A stretch of 37,208 bases of DNA from Bacteroidales bacterium (GTDB taxonomy: Bacteria; Bacteroidota; Bacteroidia; Bacteroidales; VadinHA17), in assembly GCA_016928075.1 (NCBI GenBank), contig JAFGLJ010000059.1, forward strand, positions 1 to 37,208, read 5' to 3'. Below, piece by piece: positions 16,568-25,196 of this stretch (positions within the stretch are counted from its first letter, which is position 1; each line of letters begins with the position of its first letter). Under the pieces are notes generated by a model, which worked only from the letters and a program-made list of their open reading frames with translations, was not told the origin of the DNA and ran no database searches. A program made the translations under genes and the position numbers.

Positions 16568-19500
16568 TCATTTAAATAATGGCAAGATATTAGGTGCCCA
16601 GTCAATATCCACCATTTTAAGATTATTCTTCAGCTTAACCAGTTCATCAGCATACAATTGCTCAAGTTTATCATATTCTTGTTCAAACTTGGTCATTGCA
16701 ATCTCGTACTGTTCTTCCTGGGAACCGGTAATATCGTTTTCTGAACCCGATGTAGCAGTTACCGCAAATCTAATCCTGTTCATTATTGATGGTTCCGTGG
16801 CATCAATCCTCACACCCTCCGCTCTGCGACCGCTGACAGCAAGAATTATATCATCAAGGATCTTTTCAATACTCTTAGTTTCCAGCATCAGATCATTGGT
16901 ATTAGCAGGAGTTCTCATCAGTTCTGACCTGAGATTTTCCATTTCATTCTTAAGATCATTTGTATAGGAGTTAACCTCATTGATTATGCTATAACTATCA
17001 GATGCTTTTTTAAGGAATTCGAACTTGGCTTTATAATCGGGTGCGCCCAGCGCATTATCATCAAGGGCATTTATGATAAATTCCTTTTTTTCACCAAGGT
17101 CTGTATACTCTACCTTGATATATTTTTCCATGGAAACAGAATATTTACCCGGAGGCACTGATGGACCCCGCTGATCCATGTATCTCATATCCCAGGTTAC
17201 CGTACCGACACCTTTACGAAGCGGCTCCTGTATTTTTCTCATTATTTCGCCATTACTGTCAGTGAAGGTAAATACCAGCATAGCTCGTTCTTCCAGGGCT
17301 TCTGCAAGCAGTTCTTCATCGCCGGGATAAGATATTTCCCTTCCCTGGCTTTCAGCTTCACGCTGTGCTTCCATCCTTTTCTGTTTAAGTGTTTCATAGC
17401 CCTCTTTCACATTAAAAACAATCCTTACTTCAGGTTCGGGGTTGGGTATACTGAAATGCACTTCACCCTGATAATTATGGTTGTTTCCGGGGTAATAAAG
17501 CAAAGCATCTTTAATATCAAAGATATGTGCTTCTTTGTCAAGCACTTCTTTATTCAGTTGCCTCAGGTAAGAATAATCATCGAGTATATACCAACCCCTG
17601 CCGAATGTTGCCACTGCGAGGTCGTTCTCCCTTTCCTGTATATCGAGATCTTTAACCTGAATAGTAGGCAGTCCTTTGTCGAGCCTGAACCATTTGCCTC
17701 CCTTATCAAGGGTAACCCATACTCCCCACTCGGTACCTATAAACAGTATTTCCGGATTTATGTGATCTTCCTGGATAACATATATAGTTCCATCAGGAAG
17801 ATTTGAGGCTATTGAGGACCAGGTTTCTCCTTTATCAGTGCTCATAATTATATATGGGGTAAAATCGCTGGCATTTTTTCTTCCGTCGAAGCATGCGTAA
17901 ACGGTGTTAGCATCGTGTTGTGAGGGGAGTACATAGTTTACAAAGGTCATATCGGGCACCCCGGGGAATCTTGAATATTTCACCCAGTTTTCCCCATCGT
18001 CATCTGTTCTACAGATAAGTCCGTCATCCGTTCCAGCATATATCATACCCTGGATAATTGGTGATTCAGCGAGGGCAAAAATATTACCGAAGGGTGATGT
18101 TGACATACTTTTGGCAATTGCTTCAGGAGGCCATATTTTACCCATCATAGGAAGGAGGTCGACATCCAGCTGCCTGGTAAGGTCAGGGCTGATCTCTTTC
18201 CATGATTCTCCATGATCAGTACTTTTAAGAACCTTATTTGCAGCCACATAAAGAGTTTTACTATCATGCGGGCTTATGAAGTAAGGTGTGTTCCAGTTGA
18301 ACCTGTATACTTCATCTTCAACAGGTTGTGGTTTGATAGATATAGTGTTTTGCGTTCGGTGGTCATACCTTTGCAGACCGCAATATTGAGATTCGGCGTA
18401 ATGTATATCAGGATTGTCAGGATCAGGTATTGACAGGTATCCATCCCCACCGATAGTATATGTAAAGTCTGCATTAACAAGGTTTCTGCGGGTGGTCCTG
18501 TTGGGTCCATACCAGGAGCCGTTATCCTGTGCACCCCCGTAGACATTATAAAACGGAAGGGCATTATCGGTCCTGACGTGGTAATATTGTGTCACAGGGA
18601 AGTTGGATTTAAATACCCAGTTTTCGCCCCTGTCCCAGCTTTCATATATACCACCATCGCATCCCATCAGGTAGTAGTCAGTATTATCCGGATCGATCCA
18701 CAGGGCATGATTGTCCACATGTTTATTTTTTTCACCGAGCGGTTCCCATGTTTTACCGCCATCGTTGCTGACCCTGTTGCGCACATCCATTGATATTATC
18801 CGGTCGGGATCAACTGGATCAACATATATCTCAACATAATATTGCGGGCTTCCTGCAATTTCATCGCTCATTTTGGTCCAGCTTTCTCCCATATCATCAG
18901 ATCGGTAGAATCCCCCGGAATTTTCAGACAGTTCAATCATGGTATAGATTATATCTGGATTTGCAGGGGCAACTGACAGTCCTATTCTTCCCACGTCGCC
19001 TGAGGGGAGGCCCCGCTTAAGTTTATACCATGTTTTGCCTGCATCAACCGATTTGTATATTGCTGATTCAGGTCCCCCATTAATTTTTGAATACACCCTG
19101 CGTTCTCTCTGATGAGCTGCAGCATATAAAATATCGGGGTTCCTGGGATCCATCTCCATATCGGATATGCCTGTATACTCACCAACATAGAGTACCTGGT
19201 TCCAGGTTTTGCCCCCGTCAGTTGTTTTATACAGACCGCGGTCGCCTCCAGGACCCCATGCCGGCCCCTGTGATGCCACATAAACCACATCAGTATTCCT
19301 GGGGTCGATCATTATTTTGCCAATATGCTCAGATTTTTTCAATCCTACATTGGTAAATGATTTACCCGCATCAGTTGATTTATAGACTCCATCGCCATAG
19401 GCAAGATTCCTCTGGGAATTATTTTCGCCCGTACCTACCCATACCACGTTTGGATTAACCGGGTCAATAGCAAGTGCACCTATGCTGAAAACCGGCTGGT

Positions 19501-19810
19501 CATCGAAAATAGGCTTAAATGTTGTTCCCTTATTTTCAGTCTTCCATAATCCACCGGATGCAACTCCGACATAGTATTCGGAGGGATTTTCAGGGTTTAC
19601 TGCAAAATCAGCAATCCGACCGGAATATGATGCGGGCCCGATTAATCTGAATTTGAGAGCACTCAGCATCGATGAACTGATTGCGAACTCATCAGGCGCA
19701 GGTTCTGCACTTCTTTGTCTCCTTTGAGCCTGCACTGGATTGATCACCCCTGTAAACAGTACTATTACAGATAAGATTAAAACCGGAATGGTAATTCTTT
19801 TTACTTTCAT
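16568..19810 (-). CDS. Large secreted Asp-box (BNR/VPS10-sortilin-like) beta-propeller protein
   Basis: This 1080-residue protein has a signal peptide (cleavage likely after VQA, residue 28). A long propeller region carries at least nine Asp-box motifs (S/T-x-D-x-G-x-x-W/F), such as STDAGKSF, TTDGGKTW, SVDAGKTW, SDDMGESW, SNDGGKTW, SWDRGENW, STDHGESW and STDKGETW. This matches the VPS10/sortilin-like or glycosidase-BNR-type exported proteins common in Bacteroidota. They are often annotated as glycosyl hydrolases, but catalytic residues cannot be assigned from the motifs. After about residue 760 comes a different part: a strand-rich domain, then a predominantly helical, charged C-terminal stretch (about 950-1060). 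It ends in LPLFK without a T9SS tail, so a periplasmic or otherwise exported location is likely. Substrate and role are unknown. Confidence 0.8.
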   Translation of the reverse strand: MKVKRITIPVLILSVIVLFTGVINPVQAQRRQRSAEPAPDEFAISSSMLSALKFRLIGPASYSGRIADFAVNPENPSEYYVGVASGGLWKTENKGTTFKPIFDDQPVFSIGALAIDPVNPNVVWVGTGENNSQRNLAYGDGVYKSTDAGKSFTNVGLKKSEHIGKIMIDPRNTDVVYVASQGPAWGPGGDRGLYKTTDGGKTWNQVLYVGEYTGISDMEMDPRNPDILYAAAHQRERRVYSKINGGPESAIYKSVDAGKTWYKLKRGLPSGDVGRIGLSVAPANPDIIYTMIELSENSGGFYRSDDMGESWTKMSDEIAGSPQYYVEIYVDPVDPDRIISMDVRNRVSNDGGKTWEPLGEKNKHVDNHALWIDPDNTDYYLMGCDGGIYESWDRGENWVFKSNFPVTQYYHVRTDNALPFYNVYGGAQDNGSWYGPNRTTRRNLVNADFTYTIGGDGYLSIPDPDNPDIHYAESQYCGLQRYDHRTQNTISIKPQPVEDEVYRFNWNTPYFISPHDSKTLYVAANKVLKSTDHGESWKEISPDLTRQLDVDLLPMMGKIWPPEAIAKSMSTSPFGNIFALAESPIIQGMIYAGTDDGLICRTDDDGENWVKYSRFPGVPDMTFVNYVLPSQHDANTVYACFDGRKNASDFTPYIIMSTDKGETWSSIASNLPDGTIYVIQEDHINPEILFIGTEWGVWVTLDKGGKWFRLDKGLPTIQVKDLDIQERENDLAVATFGRGWYILDDYSYLRQLNKEVLDKEAHIFDIKDALLYYPGNNHNYQGEVHFSIPNPEPEVRIVFNVKEGYETLKQKRMEAQREAESQGREISYPGDEELLAEALEERAMLVFTFTDSNGEIMRKIQEPLRKGVGTVTWDMRYMDQRGPSVPPGKYSVSMEKYIKVEYTDLGEKKEFIINALDDNALGAPDYKAKFEFLKKASDSYSIINEVNSYTNDLKNEMENLRSELMRTPANTNDLMLETKSIEKILDDIILAVSGRRAEGVRIDATEPSIMNRIRFAVTATSGSENDITGSQEEQYEIAMTKFEQEYDKLEQLYADELVKLKNNLKMVDIDWAPNILPLFK

Positions 19811-19879
19811 AGGTATAGTATTTTAGTTGAATATTTTTTCTTATGTAAAGCTACACAATAATTTTTTCACGGCTGTTTA

Positions 19880-19918
19880 TAAAGCAATTGTTGCACAACA
19901 GATTTAAAATAATCTGTT
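19880..19918. promoter_or_regulatory. Overlapping dyads between the VPS10-like gene and msrBA
   Basis: AACAGATT (19897-19904) and AATCTGTT (19911-19918) form a perfect 8-bp inverted repeat with a 6-nt spacer. Immediately before it, TGTTG and CAACA form a second, nested dyad. They lie in the 177-bp divergent space, about 70 bp before msrBA, and could be an operator; no matching regulator is identified. Confidence 0.35.
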
Positions 19919-19987
19919 AACAGGCAGGGGGGTACAGAACAAAACAGGTATGATAATTGTATAGTAATATGGAATAAATGATATTAT

Positions 19988-20920
19988 ATGATGAAGACTT
20001 TATATACTTTTGGACTAATAATAATACTGGCTATTATGGCAAATAAAACGAGTGGACAGGAAGAAAAGAGATATAATTTCCTGAATGAATTTGAGACATA
20101 TGTTATTGAAAATAAAGGTACTGAGAGGGCATGGACAGGTAAATACACCAATCTCAAGGACGATGGCACCTACATATGCAAGAAATGTGGTCAGGCTCTT
20201 TTCAGGTCGGACGATAAGTTTGATTCGCATTGCGGATGGCCCAGTTTTGATGATGAGGTTCCCGGGGCAGTAAAACGAATTCCCGATGCTGATGGAATAC
20301 GTACAGAGATAGTATGTTCCAACTGTGGAGCTCATCTCGGACATGTATTCGAAGGGGAAGGCTTCACAAGTAAGAACCTGCGTCATTGCGTAAATTCAGT
20401 GTCGGTTGATTTTATAGCTGATGACCTTGAAAATGGCAGGTATGAAACAGCTTTACTTGCAGGGGGATGTTTCTGGGGAGTTGAATATTATCTTCAGCAA
20501 TTGGAAGGTGTTGAATCAGTTGTTTCCGGATATACAGGCGGTCATGTTAAAAATCCTTCATACCAGGAGGTATGTACCGGCAGCACAGGTCATGCTGAGG
20601 CTGTAAAAGTTGTATACGATCCGGATAAAGTATCTTATGAAGATATTGTACGCACTTTTCTTGAGATACATGATCCTACCCAGGTTAACAGGCAGGGGCC
20701 GGATATTGGTAAGCAGTACAGGTCAGCAATCTTTTACATGAATGAATACCAGAGGGATATTGCCGGGAAGTTACTGGATATTTTAAGAGATAAAGGATAT
20801 GATATAGCTACTGAGCTCACACGTGCCAGCGAGTTTTATGAAGCCGAGAAATACCATCAGGATTACTATTTTGCAAAGGGCACAACACCCTATTGTCATG
20901 GATATGTTAAGAGATTCTGA
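19988..20920 (+). CDS. msrBA: Exported bifunctional methionine sulfoxide reductase MsrB-MsrA
   Basis: This fusion reduces both stereoisomers of methionine sulfoxide. The 310-residue protein has a signal peptide (about 1-23), so it acts outside the cytoplasm. The N-terminal MsrB domain has zinc pairs CKKC (64-67) and CSNC (110-113), HCGWPSF with Cys82, and catalytic Cys134 in LRHCVNSVSVDF. The C-terminal MsrA domain starts near 152 and has catalytic Cys161 in GGCFWG, then SGYTGGH, GHAEAV and KYHQDY. The order MsrB then MsrA is the reverse of the common MsrA-MsrB fusion. Two ATG codons start the frame (19988 and 19991) and either may be used. The electron donor for exported Msr is not encoded here. 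It converges on the nitroreductase gene with a 6-bp gap. Confidence 0.95.
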   Translation: MMKTLYTFGLIIILAIMANKTSGQEEKRYNFLNEFETYVIENKGTERAWTGKYTNLKDDGTYICKKCGQALFRSDDKFDSHCGWPSFDDEVPGAVKRIPDADGIRTEIVCSNCGAHLGHVFEGEGFTSKNLRHCVNSVSVDFIADDLENGRYETALLAGGCFWGVEYYLQQLEGVESVVSGYTGGHVKNPSYQEVCTGSTGHAEAVKVVYDPDKVSYEDIVRTFLEIHDPTQVNRQGPDIGKQYRSAIFYMNEYQRDIAGKLLDILRDKGYDIATELTRASEFYEAEKYHQDYYFAKGTTPYCHGYVKRF

Positions 20921-20926
20921 TAAGTA

Positions 20927-21673
20927 TTAGTTGTTCATAAATCCTTGTTTTTTCAGTACATCGAGAAGGAGTTTAGAGAAAGTTACATTATCTTCTTTCT
21001 TGTACCTTACCTCTGTAAAGACCTGAGCAAGAGTTTCTTTGTTATTTTCCTCAATGAACTGCTCTGAGTCTTTGCGCGCTTCCTTATCAGAATAAAACCT
21101 GTCGATTTCATGTTCGGAGTAATCGCAATATTTTTCTTTGTGCAAGACAGCTTCCAATGGCAGCCTGTCAATTTGCTCAGGTTTTTCTGCAGGCCATCCA
21201 AGTGTTATTGTAGTAACGGGTACCACACCAGCAGGGAGTTCAAGTATATCTATTATCTGTTGTGCCATATAGGTTGTTGTGCCGAGGTAGCATATTCCAA
21301 GTCCTTTTGATTCAGCTGCCACACACAGGGTCTGGGCTACAATAATAGCATCTATGGCAGCTGTCATAAATGAAAGAAAATTGTCGTATCCCGGCTCCGC
21401 TTTGCGATGCCGGCACCATTTATTGAATCTGTTGAAGTCGGCACAAAAGGTCAGCACAACCGGTGCATCCTCAACCATAGCCTGGTTAAAATGACATGGT
21501 GCCAGTTTCTTTTTCATTTCAGGATCCCTTGTTTCCACAATGCTATAGACCTGCATATTCCCGGTTGTTGATGCCCTGCAGGAAGCATGTAACAATTCAT
21601 TCAAGAGCTCCTCACTGATATCATCTTCAGTATACTTTCTTATCGTCCTGCGGTTATTCAGAATATTCAACAT
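20927..21673 (-). CDS. Nitroreductase-family NAD(P)H:FMN oxidoreductase
   Basis: This 248-residue flavoprotein belongs to the nitroreductase superfamily. Seen are NRRTIRKYTEDDISEELLNELL, the family's FMN-phosphate-binding N-terminus, then ASTTGNMQVY, the central AAIDAIIVAQTLCVAAESKGLG with CYLG, and a C-terminal TITLGWPAEKP. The length and the extra C-terminal 50 residues resemble the NfsA-like subgroup (NADPH-dependent). Its natural substrate is not evident; such enzymes reduce quinones, flavins or nitro compounds. It is the last gene of a three-gene minus-strand run (SDR, Ldh2-type, nitroreductase) with gaps of 36 and 21 bp, so all three redox enzymes are probably co-transcribed. Confidence 0.88.
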   Translation of the reverse strand: MLNILNNRRTIRKYTEDDISEELLNELLHASCRASTTGNMQVYSIVETRDPEMKKKLAPCHFNQAMVEDAPVVLTFCADFNRFNKWCRHRKAEPGYDNFLSFMTAAIDAIIVAQTLCVAAESKGLGICYLGTTTYMAQQIIDILELPAGVVPVTTITLGWPAEKPEQIDRLPLEAVLHKEKYCDYSEHEIDRFYSDKEARKDSEQFIEENNKETLAQVFTEVRYKKEDNVTFSKLLLDVLKKQGFMNN

Positions 21674-21694
21674 ATTTTTATCTTGTTTTACTTA

Positions 21695-22765
21695 TTATTC
21701 AAATTCCACTCCCAGTTCATCAGCCACTGATTTAAGGTCATCTCTAACTGCACCGACAAGTTTTATTCCTTCCCTGGATATCTTTTCTTCTGCCTCCCTT
21801 TCCGGATCGCCCGGTATTATTATTTTTTCCTGTCCTTCAGTTGCACGACCGTTACGGAATGTTCTTATCCACTCATCCATCCTTTCCCTGAACTCAGTTG
21901 CAGGCATAAAAGCATCAATTCTTATTGCTCCGAAAAAATGACCTGTCCCTTTACCAACCTGTTTCTCTTTTCTTGGCAGGTATGAAACAGCAGGCGGAAC
22001 AAACGGACCAAAATTAGCACCGCTGACTACACCGGAAAGGATATCAACTACAGCACTCATGCAGTAGCCTTTATGTGAACCATGCAGCCTGTCACCTCCC
22101 AGAGGAAGGATTGCACCTCCCCGTTTCAATACACTCGGGTCTTCACTGGGGTATCCTTTTTCATCCTGGACAAAACCGACCGGTAGTTGTTCTCCTTTTT
22201 TCTCTGCCAATGCAATTTTTCCCCTTGCGATTGGTGTGGTGGCAAAATCTGCCACAAAATCATGCTCTTTATTTGCAGGAACTGCAAAAGCCACCGGGTT
22301 GGTCCCAAGAAGCCTTTCAACTGAAAAAGTTGGGGCGACCGAAGGGTTTGCATTGGTTACGCAAAAACCCATCATATCATGTTTAAGAGCCATCATTGCA
22401 TAATATCCAGCTATGCCGAAATGGTTGGAATTGCGGGTAGCAACCCATCCGGAACCAGCAAGAGCGGCCTTTTCAATAGCTATTTCCATTGAGCGTTTTG
22501 CGCCAATCATTCCAAAGGCATTATCGGCGTCAACAACAGCAGTTCCCGGCGTTTCATGAACAATGCGTATATCAGGTGAAGTATTTATTCTTCCTTCTTT
22601 CCACAATAAGAAGTAGTCTTTTATTCTCATTACTCCATGGGAGGATATATTTCTCAATTCAGCTCTTAAAAGGATCTCGGCAATGGTGTCTGCATCATTT
22701 TTACTGCAACCCATTTTTAAGAAAATAGCGGTAATAACATCGGAGAGATAAGAGGTACTGTACAT
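21695..22765 (-). CDS. Malate/L-lactate dehydrogenase (Ldh2/YlbC family)
   Basis: This 356-residue NAD(P)-dependent dehydrogenase belongs to the Ldh2 family, whose members oxidise malate, L-lactate, ureidoglycolate or sulfolactate with a fold unlike classical lactate dehydrogenase. Seen are HGVMRIKDYF near the N-terminus, the active-site region RNSNHFGIAGYYAMMA, then NANPSVAPTFSVERLLGTNPVAFAVP and GYCMSAVVDILSGVVSGA. Length is normal. Substrate cannot be told from sequence; the neighbours, an SDR and a nitroreductase, do not settle it. It sits 36 bp after the SDR gene and 21 bp before the nitroreductase gene on the same strand. Confidence 0.88.
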   Translation of the reverse strand: MYSTSYLSDVITAIFLKMGCSKNDADTIAEILLRAELRNISSHGVMRIKDYFLLWKEGRINTSPDIRIVHETPGTAVVDADNAFGMIGAKRSMEIAIEKAALAGSGWVATRNSNHFGIAGYYAMMALKHDMMGFCVTNANPSVAPTFSVERLLGTNPVAFAVPANKEHDFVADFATTPIARGKIALAEKKGEQLPVGFVQDEKGYPSEDPSVLKRGGAILPLGGDRLHGSHKGYCMSAVVDILSGVVSGANFGPFVPPAVSYLPRKEKQVGKGTGHFFGAIRIDAFMPATEFRERMDEWIRTFRNGRATEGQEKIIIPGDPEREAEEKISREGIKLVGAVRDDLKSVADELGVEFE

Positions 22766-22801
22766 GTTTTCAATAATTAATATAACATCTATTGCATAAT
22801 A

Positions 22802-23563
22802 TTAATCTCTGTTTACAATGGTAGCTGAGGCCTGTGCTGTTGGCATGATCAGTACGTCATTAATATTAACATGATCGGGTAAACTCACACAATACAATAT
22901 AACATCAGCTATGTCTTCGCCTGAGAGCGGTTTCATGCCCTTATAGGGGACTTCGGCCTTCTCTTTATCACCCTTGAAACGAACATCTGAAAATTCTGTC
23001 TTTACCAGTCCCGGCGCTATATTACTCACTTTGATACCATGTTTCACAAGGTCGATCCGCATTGACCTGGAAAGAGCATCAACCGCATGCTTTGTGGCAC
23101 AATAGACATTACCGTTTTCATATACCTCCTTGCCTGCTATGCTGCCTATATTTAGAATATGCCCCCTTCCTCTTTCCACCATTCCCGGACTGACAACCCT
23201 CGTTATATATAACAGTCCTTTAATGTTTGTGTCAATCATTCTCTCCCAGTCGTCGATCACCCCATCGTCAATATGACTCAGGCCTACGGCCAGGCCCGCA
23301 TTATTTACCAGTATATCAATATTTTGCCAATCCCGATCGAGATTACCAAGGTTTTCAACTACTTCGCTCAGAGACCTGACATCAAAAGCAAGGGGCAACA
23401 CTCTTATTTTCTTATTATTTTCCAGAAGTTCTTTTTTTAGTTTTTCAAGCCTCTCTTTTCTTCTTCCTGTAATAATAAGATCGTAGTTGTTTTCTGCAAA
23501 TTTCCTTGCGGTTGCATGACCTATACCGGATGTTGCACCGGTGATCAAAACTATTTTATTCAT
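22802..23563 (-). CDS. Short-chain dehydrogenase/reductase, YdfG-like
   Basis: This 253-residue SDR begins MNKIVLITGATSGIG, with the cofactor motif TGATSGIG at 8-15, NNAG at about 87-90 and the catalytic Ser141, Tyr154 and Lys158 in GSIAGK...VYCATK. The GRRKERL after the second strand suggests NADP preference. It resembles YdfG-type 3-hydroxy-acid dehydrogenases (serine, 3-hydroxypropionate), but that substrate call is tentative. The frame runs open to 23614, but the ATG at 23563 gives the standard SDR start. A TAATTTTG element (complement of 23590-23597) lies between the two candidate starts, which also favours the inner one. It heads the three-gene redox run and is divergent from ubiE. Confidence 0.88.
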   Translation of the reverse strand: MNKIVLITGATSGIGHATARKFAENNYDLIITGRRKERLEKLKKELLENNKKIRVLPLAFDVRSLSEVVENLGNLDRDWQNIDILVNNAGLAVGLSHIDDGVIDDWERMIDTNIKGLLYITRVVSPGMVERGRGHILNIGSIAGKEVYENGNVYCATKHAVDALSRSMRIDLVKHGIKVSNIAPGLVKTEFSDVRFKGDKEKAEVPYKGMKPLSGEDIADVILYCVSLPDHVNINDVLIMPTAQASATIVNRD

Positions 23564-23716
23564 AGATATATTTGTTTTTAAACTACAGGCAAAATTAATC
23601 ATCTTTGACATCAAATAAAATGTATGGAATGCTAAAGGGGTATATCTTAATATTTACAGAGTGTTTAAATGTCACTTATATTAAATTATATATTTGCAGT
23701 TTGTAAGAGATTATAT

Positions 23717-24412
23717 ATGCGCAAGAAAGAGGAAGTAAGAATAATGTTTGACAGCATTGCCTGGAGGTATGATTTCCTCAATCATTTCCTGTCGTTCGGC
23801 ACAGATCTTTTCTGGAGAAAAAAAGCAATAGATGAAATTGAGAAAAGGATTAAGCCTGCATGGGTTTTGGATCTTGCAACTGGCACATGCGATCTTGCTA
23901 TTGAATCGCTACGTCTGAACCCTGAGAGAGTAACGGCTATCGATATTTCTCAGAGGATGCTCGAAGAAGGAAGAAAGAAATTATACAGGAAGAAACTGAA
24001 TGAGAAGATTGAACTGGTAATTGCTGATTCTGAGGAGCTGCCATTTGGTGATTCTTCGTATGATGTGGTAATGGTATCATTCGGTATACGTAATTTTGAA
24101 GATTCTGAAGAAGGATTATCGGAGATGTGGCGCGTGCTCCGCCCAGGGGGAGTGGTTATGATACTTGAATTTTCAAAGCCCTCAAAATTTCCGTTTAAGC
24201 ATATATATAATTTCTATTTTCATAAAATATTACCATTTTTCGGAGCCTTATTCTCAAAAAACAGGTCAGCATATACTTACCTGCCATCTTCCGTTTCCGC
24301 TTTCCCCGAAGGCAGTGATTTTTTGGCAATAATGGAGAATGTCGGATTCAGAGAATTAAAAATGAGAAGATTAACGGGTGGGGTGGCAACGATATATACT
24401 GGGTGCAGGTAA
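23717..24412 (+). CDS. ubiE: Demethylmenaquinone methyltransferase
   Basis: This SAM-dependent enzyme performs the C-methylation that completes menaquinone (the UbiE/MenG step). It has 231 residues from the ATG at 23717. Seen are FDSIAWRYDFLNHFLSFGTDLFWR at the N-terminus, VLDLATGTCDLAI (SAM motif I), DISQRML, PFGDSSYDVVMVSFGIRNFED and MWRVLRPGGVVMILEF, all family signatures. The frame is open to an ATG at 23669, but a perfect TATATTTG at 23689-23696 would place the transcript start near 23703, making the inner ATG the likely start. In Bacteroidota, menaquinone is the usual respiratory quinone. porT follows 54 bp downstream on the same strand. Confidence 0.92.
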   Translation: MRKKEEVRIMFDSIAWRYDFLNHFLSFGTDLFWRKKAIDEIEKRIKPAWVLDLATGTCDLAIESLRLNPERVTAIDISQRMLEEGRKKLYRKKLNEKIELVIADSEELPFGDSSYDVVMVSFGIRNFEDSEEGLSEMWRVLRPGGVVMILEFSKPSKFPFKHIYNFYFHKILPFFGALFSKNRSAYTYLPSSVSAFPEGSDFLAIMENVGFRELKMRRLTGGVATIYTGCR

Positions 24413-24466
24413 TGCAATATTATAAACGTTTATCAGTTTAGTATAGTAAATGCTTAATGCCATCAT

Positions 24467-25189
24467 TTGAAGAAGCTGTATATAAAATACGGGATTGTTA
24501 TTCTGGTTATTCTGGTTTTTGCATTAAGTACTGCGAATGCCCAGAAAAAGAAACCATTAAACAGGTCGTGGTACGATGAAAAACCGGTTCATTTTGGTTT
24601 CAGTATCGGTTTCAACACAATGGATTTCAGGCTTACACCCAACCAGGATTATTATACGGTAGATTCACTATATCCAGAGGTGGCATTTCTCAGTCCTGGT
24701 ATCAACATTCAGGTGATCATTGATTATCACCCGGCAGAATACTGGGATATACGTTTCCTCCCAGGAGTTTCATTCGGACAGAGAAGACTGAATTATTATC
24801 AGTCAACACTTATTTATGATGATGAGCAGACCGTGGAATCATCATTCCTGGAATTTCCCCTGCTATTAAAATACAAAGGGTCGAGGCTCAATAATGTCAG
24901 GCCTTACCTGATTGGCGGACTGAACTTCAGGCATGATTTAGCCGGGAGGAAAGGTTTTGACGATGACAAGGAGGTATACCTTCGATTAAGACGATCGGAC
25001 CTTTATTATGAGCTTGGCGCCGGCCTCGATTTTTATCTTCCATATTTCAAACTGGCGGTTGAGATAAAAATGTCAAACGGATTGAAGGATATCCTTGTCA
25101 GAGATCCCGCACCCGGTTATCCACAATATGTCGATGCTATCGAAAAGCTTAAGTCCCAGATATGGATCCTGGCCTTTCACTTTGAGTGA
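24467..25189 (+). CDS. porT: PorT-family outer-membrane protein of the type IX secretion system
   Basis: This 240-residue protein has a signal peptide (cleavage likely after ANA, residue 25) and a beta-strand-rich body typical of an eight-stranded outer-membrane barrel. Useful landmarks are HFGFSIGFNTMDFRL near the N-terminus, FLPGVSFGQRRLNYYQ, FLEFPLLLKYKGSRLNNVRPYLIGG and LYYELGAGLDFYLPYFKLAVEIKMS. This arrangement and its position after ubiE fit PorT, required for T9SS secretion in Porphyromonas and gliding Flavobacterium (there SprT). The only usable start for MKKLYIKYG is a TTG at 24467: the upstream frame has a TAA 12 nt before it, and both nearby ATGs are out of frame. The T9SS-tailed protein at 31986-35921 is a possible client. 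It converges on the SpoU gene with a 7-bp gap. Confidence 0.82.
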   Translation: MKKLYIKYGIVILVILVFALSTANAQKKKPLNRSWYDEKPVHFGFSIGFNTMDFRLTPNQDYYTVDSLYPEVAFLSPGINIQVIIDYHPAEYWDIRFLPGVSFGQRRLNYYQSTLIYDDEQTVESSFLEFPLLLKYKGSRLNNVRPYLIGGLNFRHDLAGRKGFDDDKEVYLRLRRSDLYYELGAGLDFYLPYFKLAVEIKMSNGLKDILVRDPAPGYPQYVDAIEKLKSQIWILAFHFE

Positions 25190-25196
25190 ACACCCG

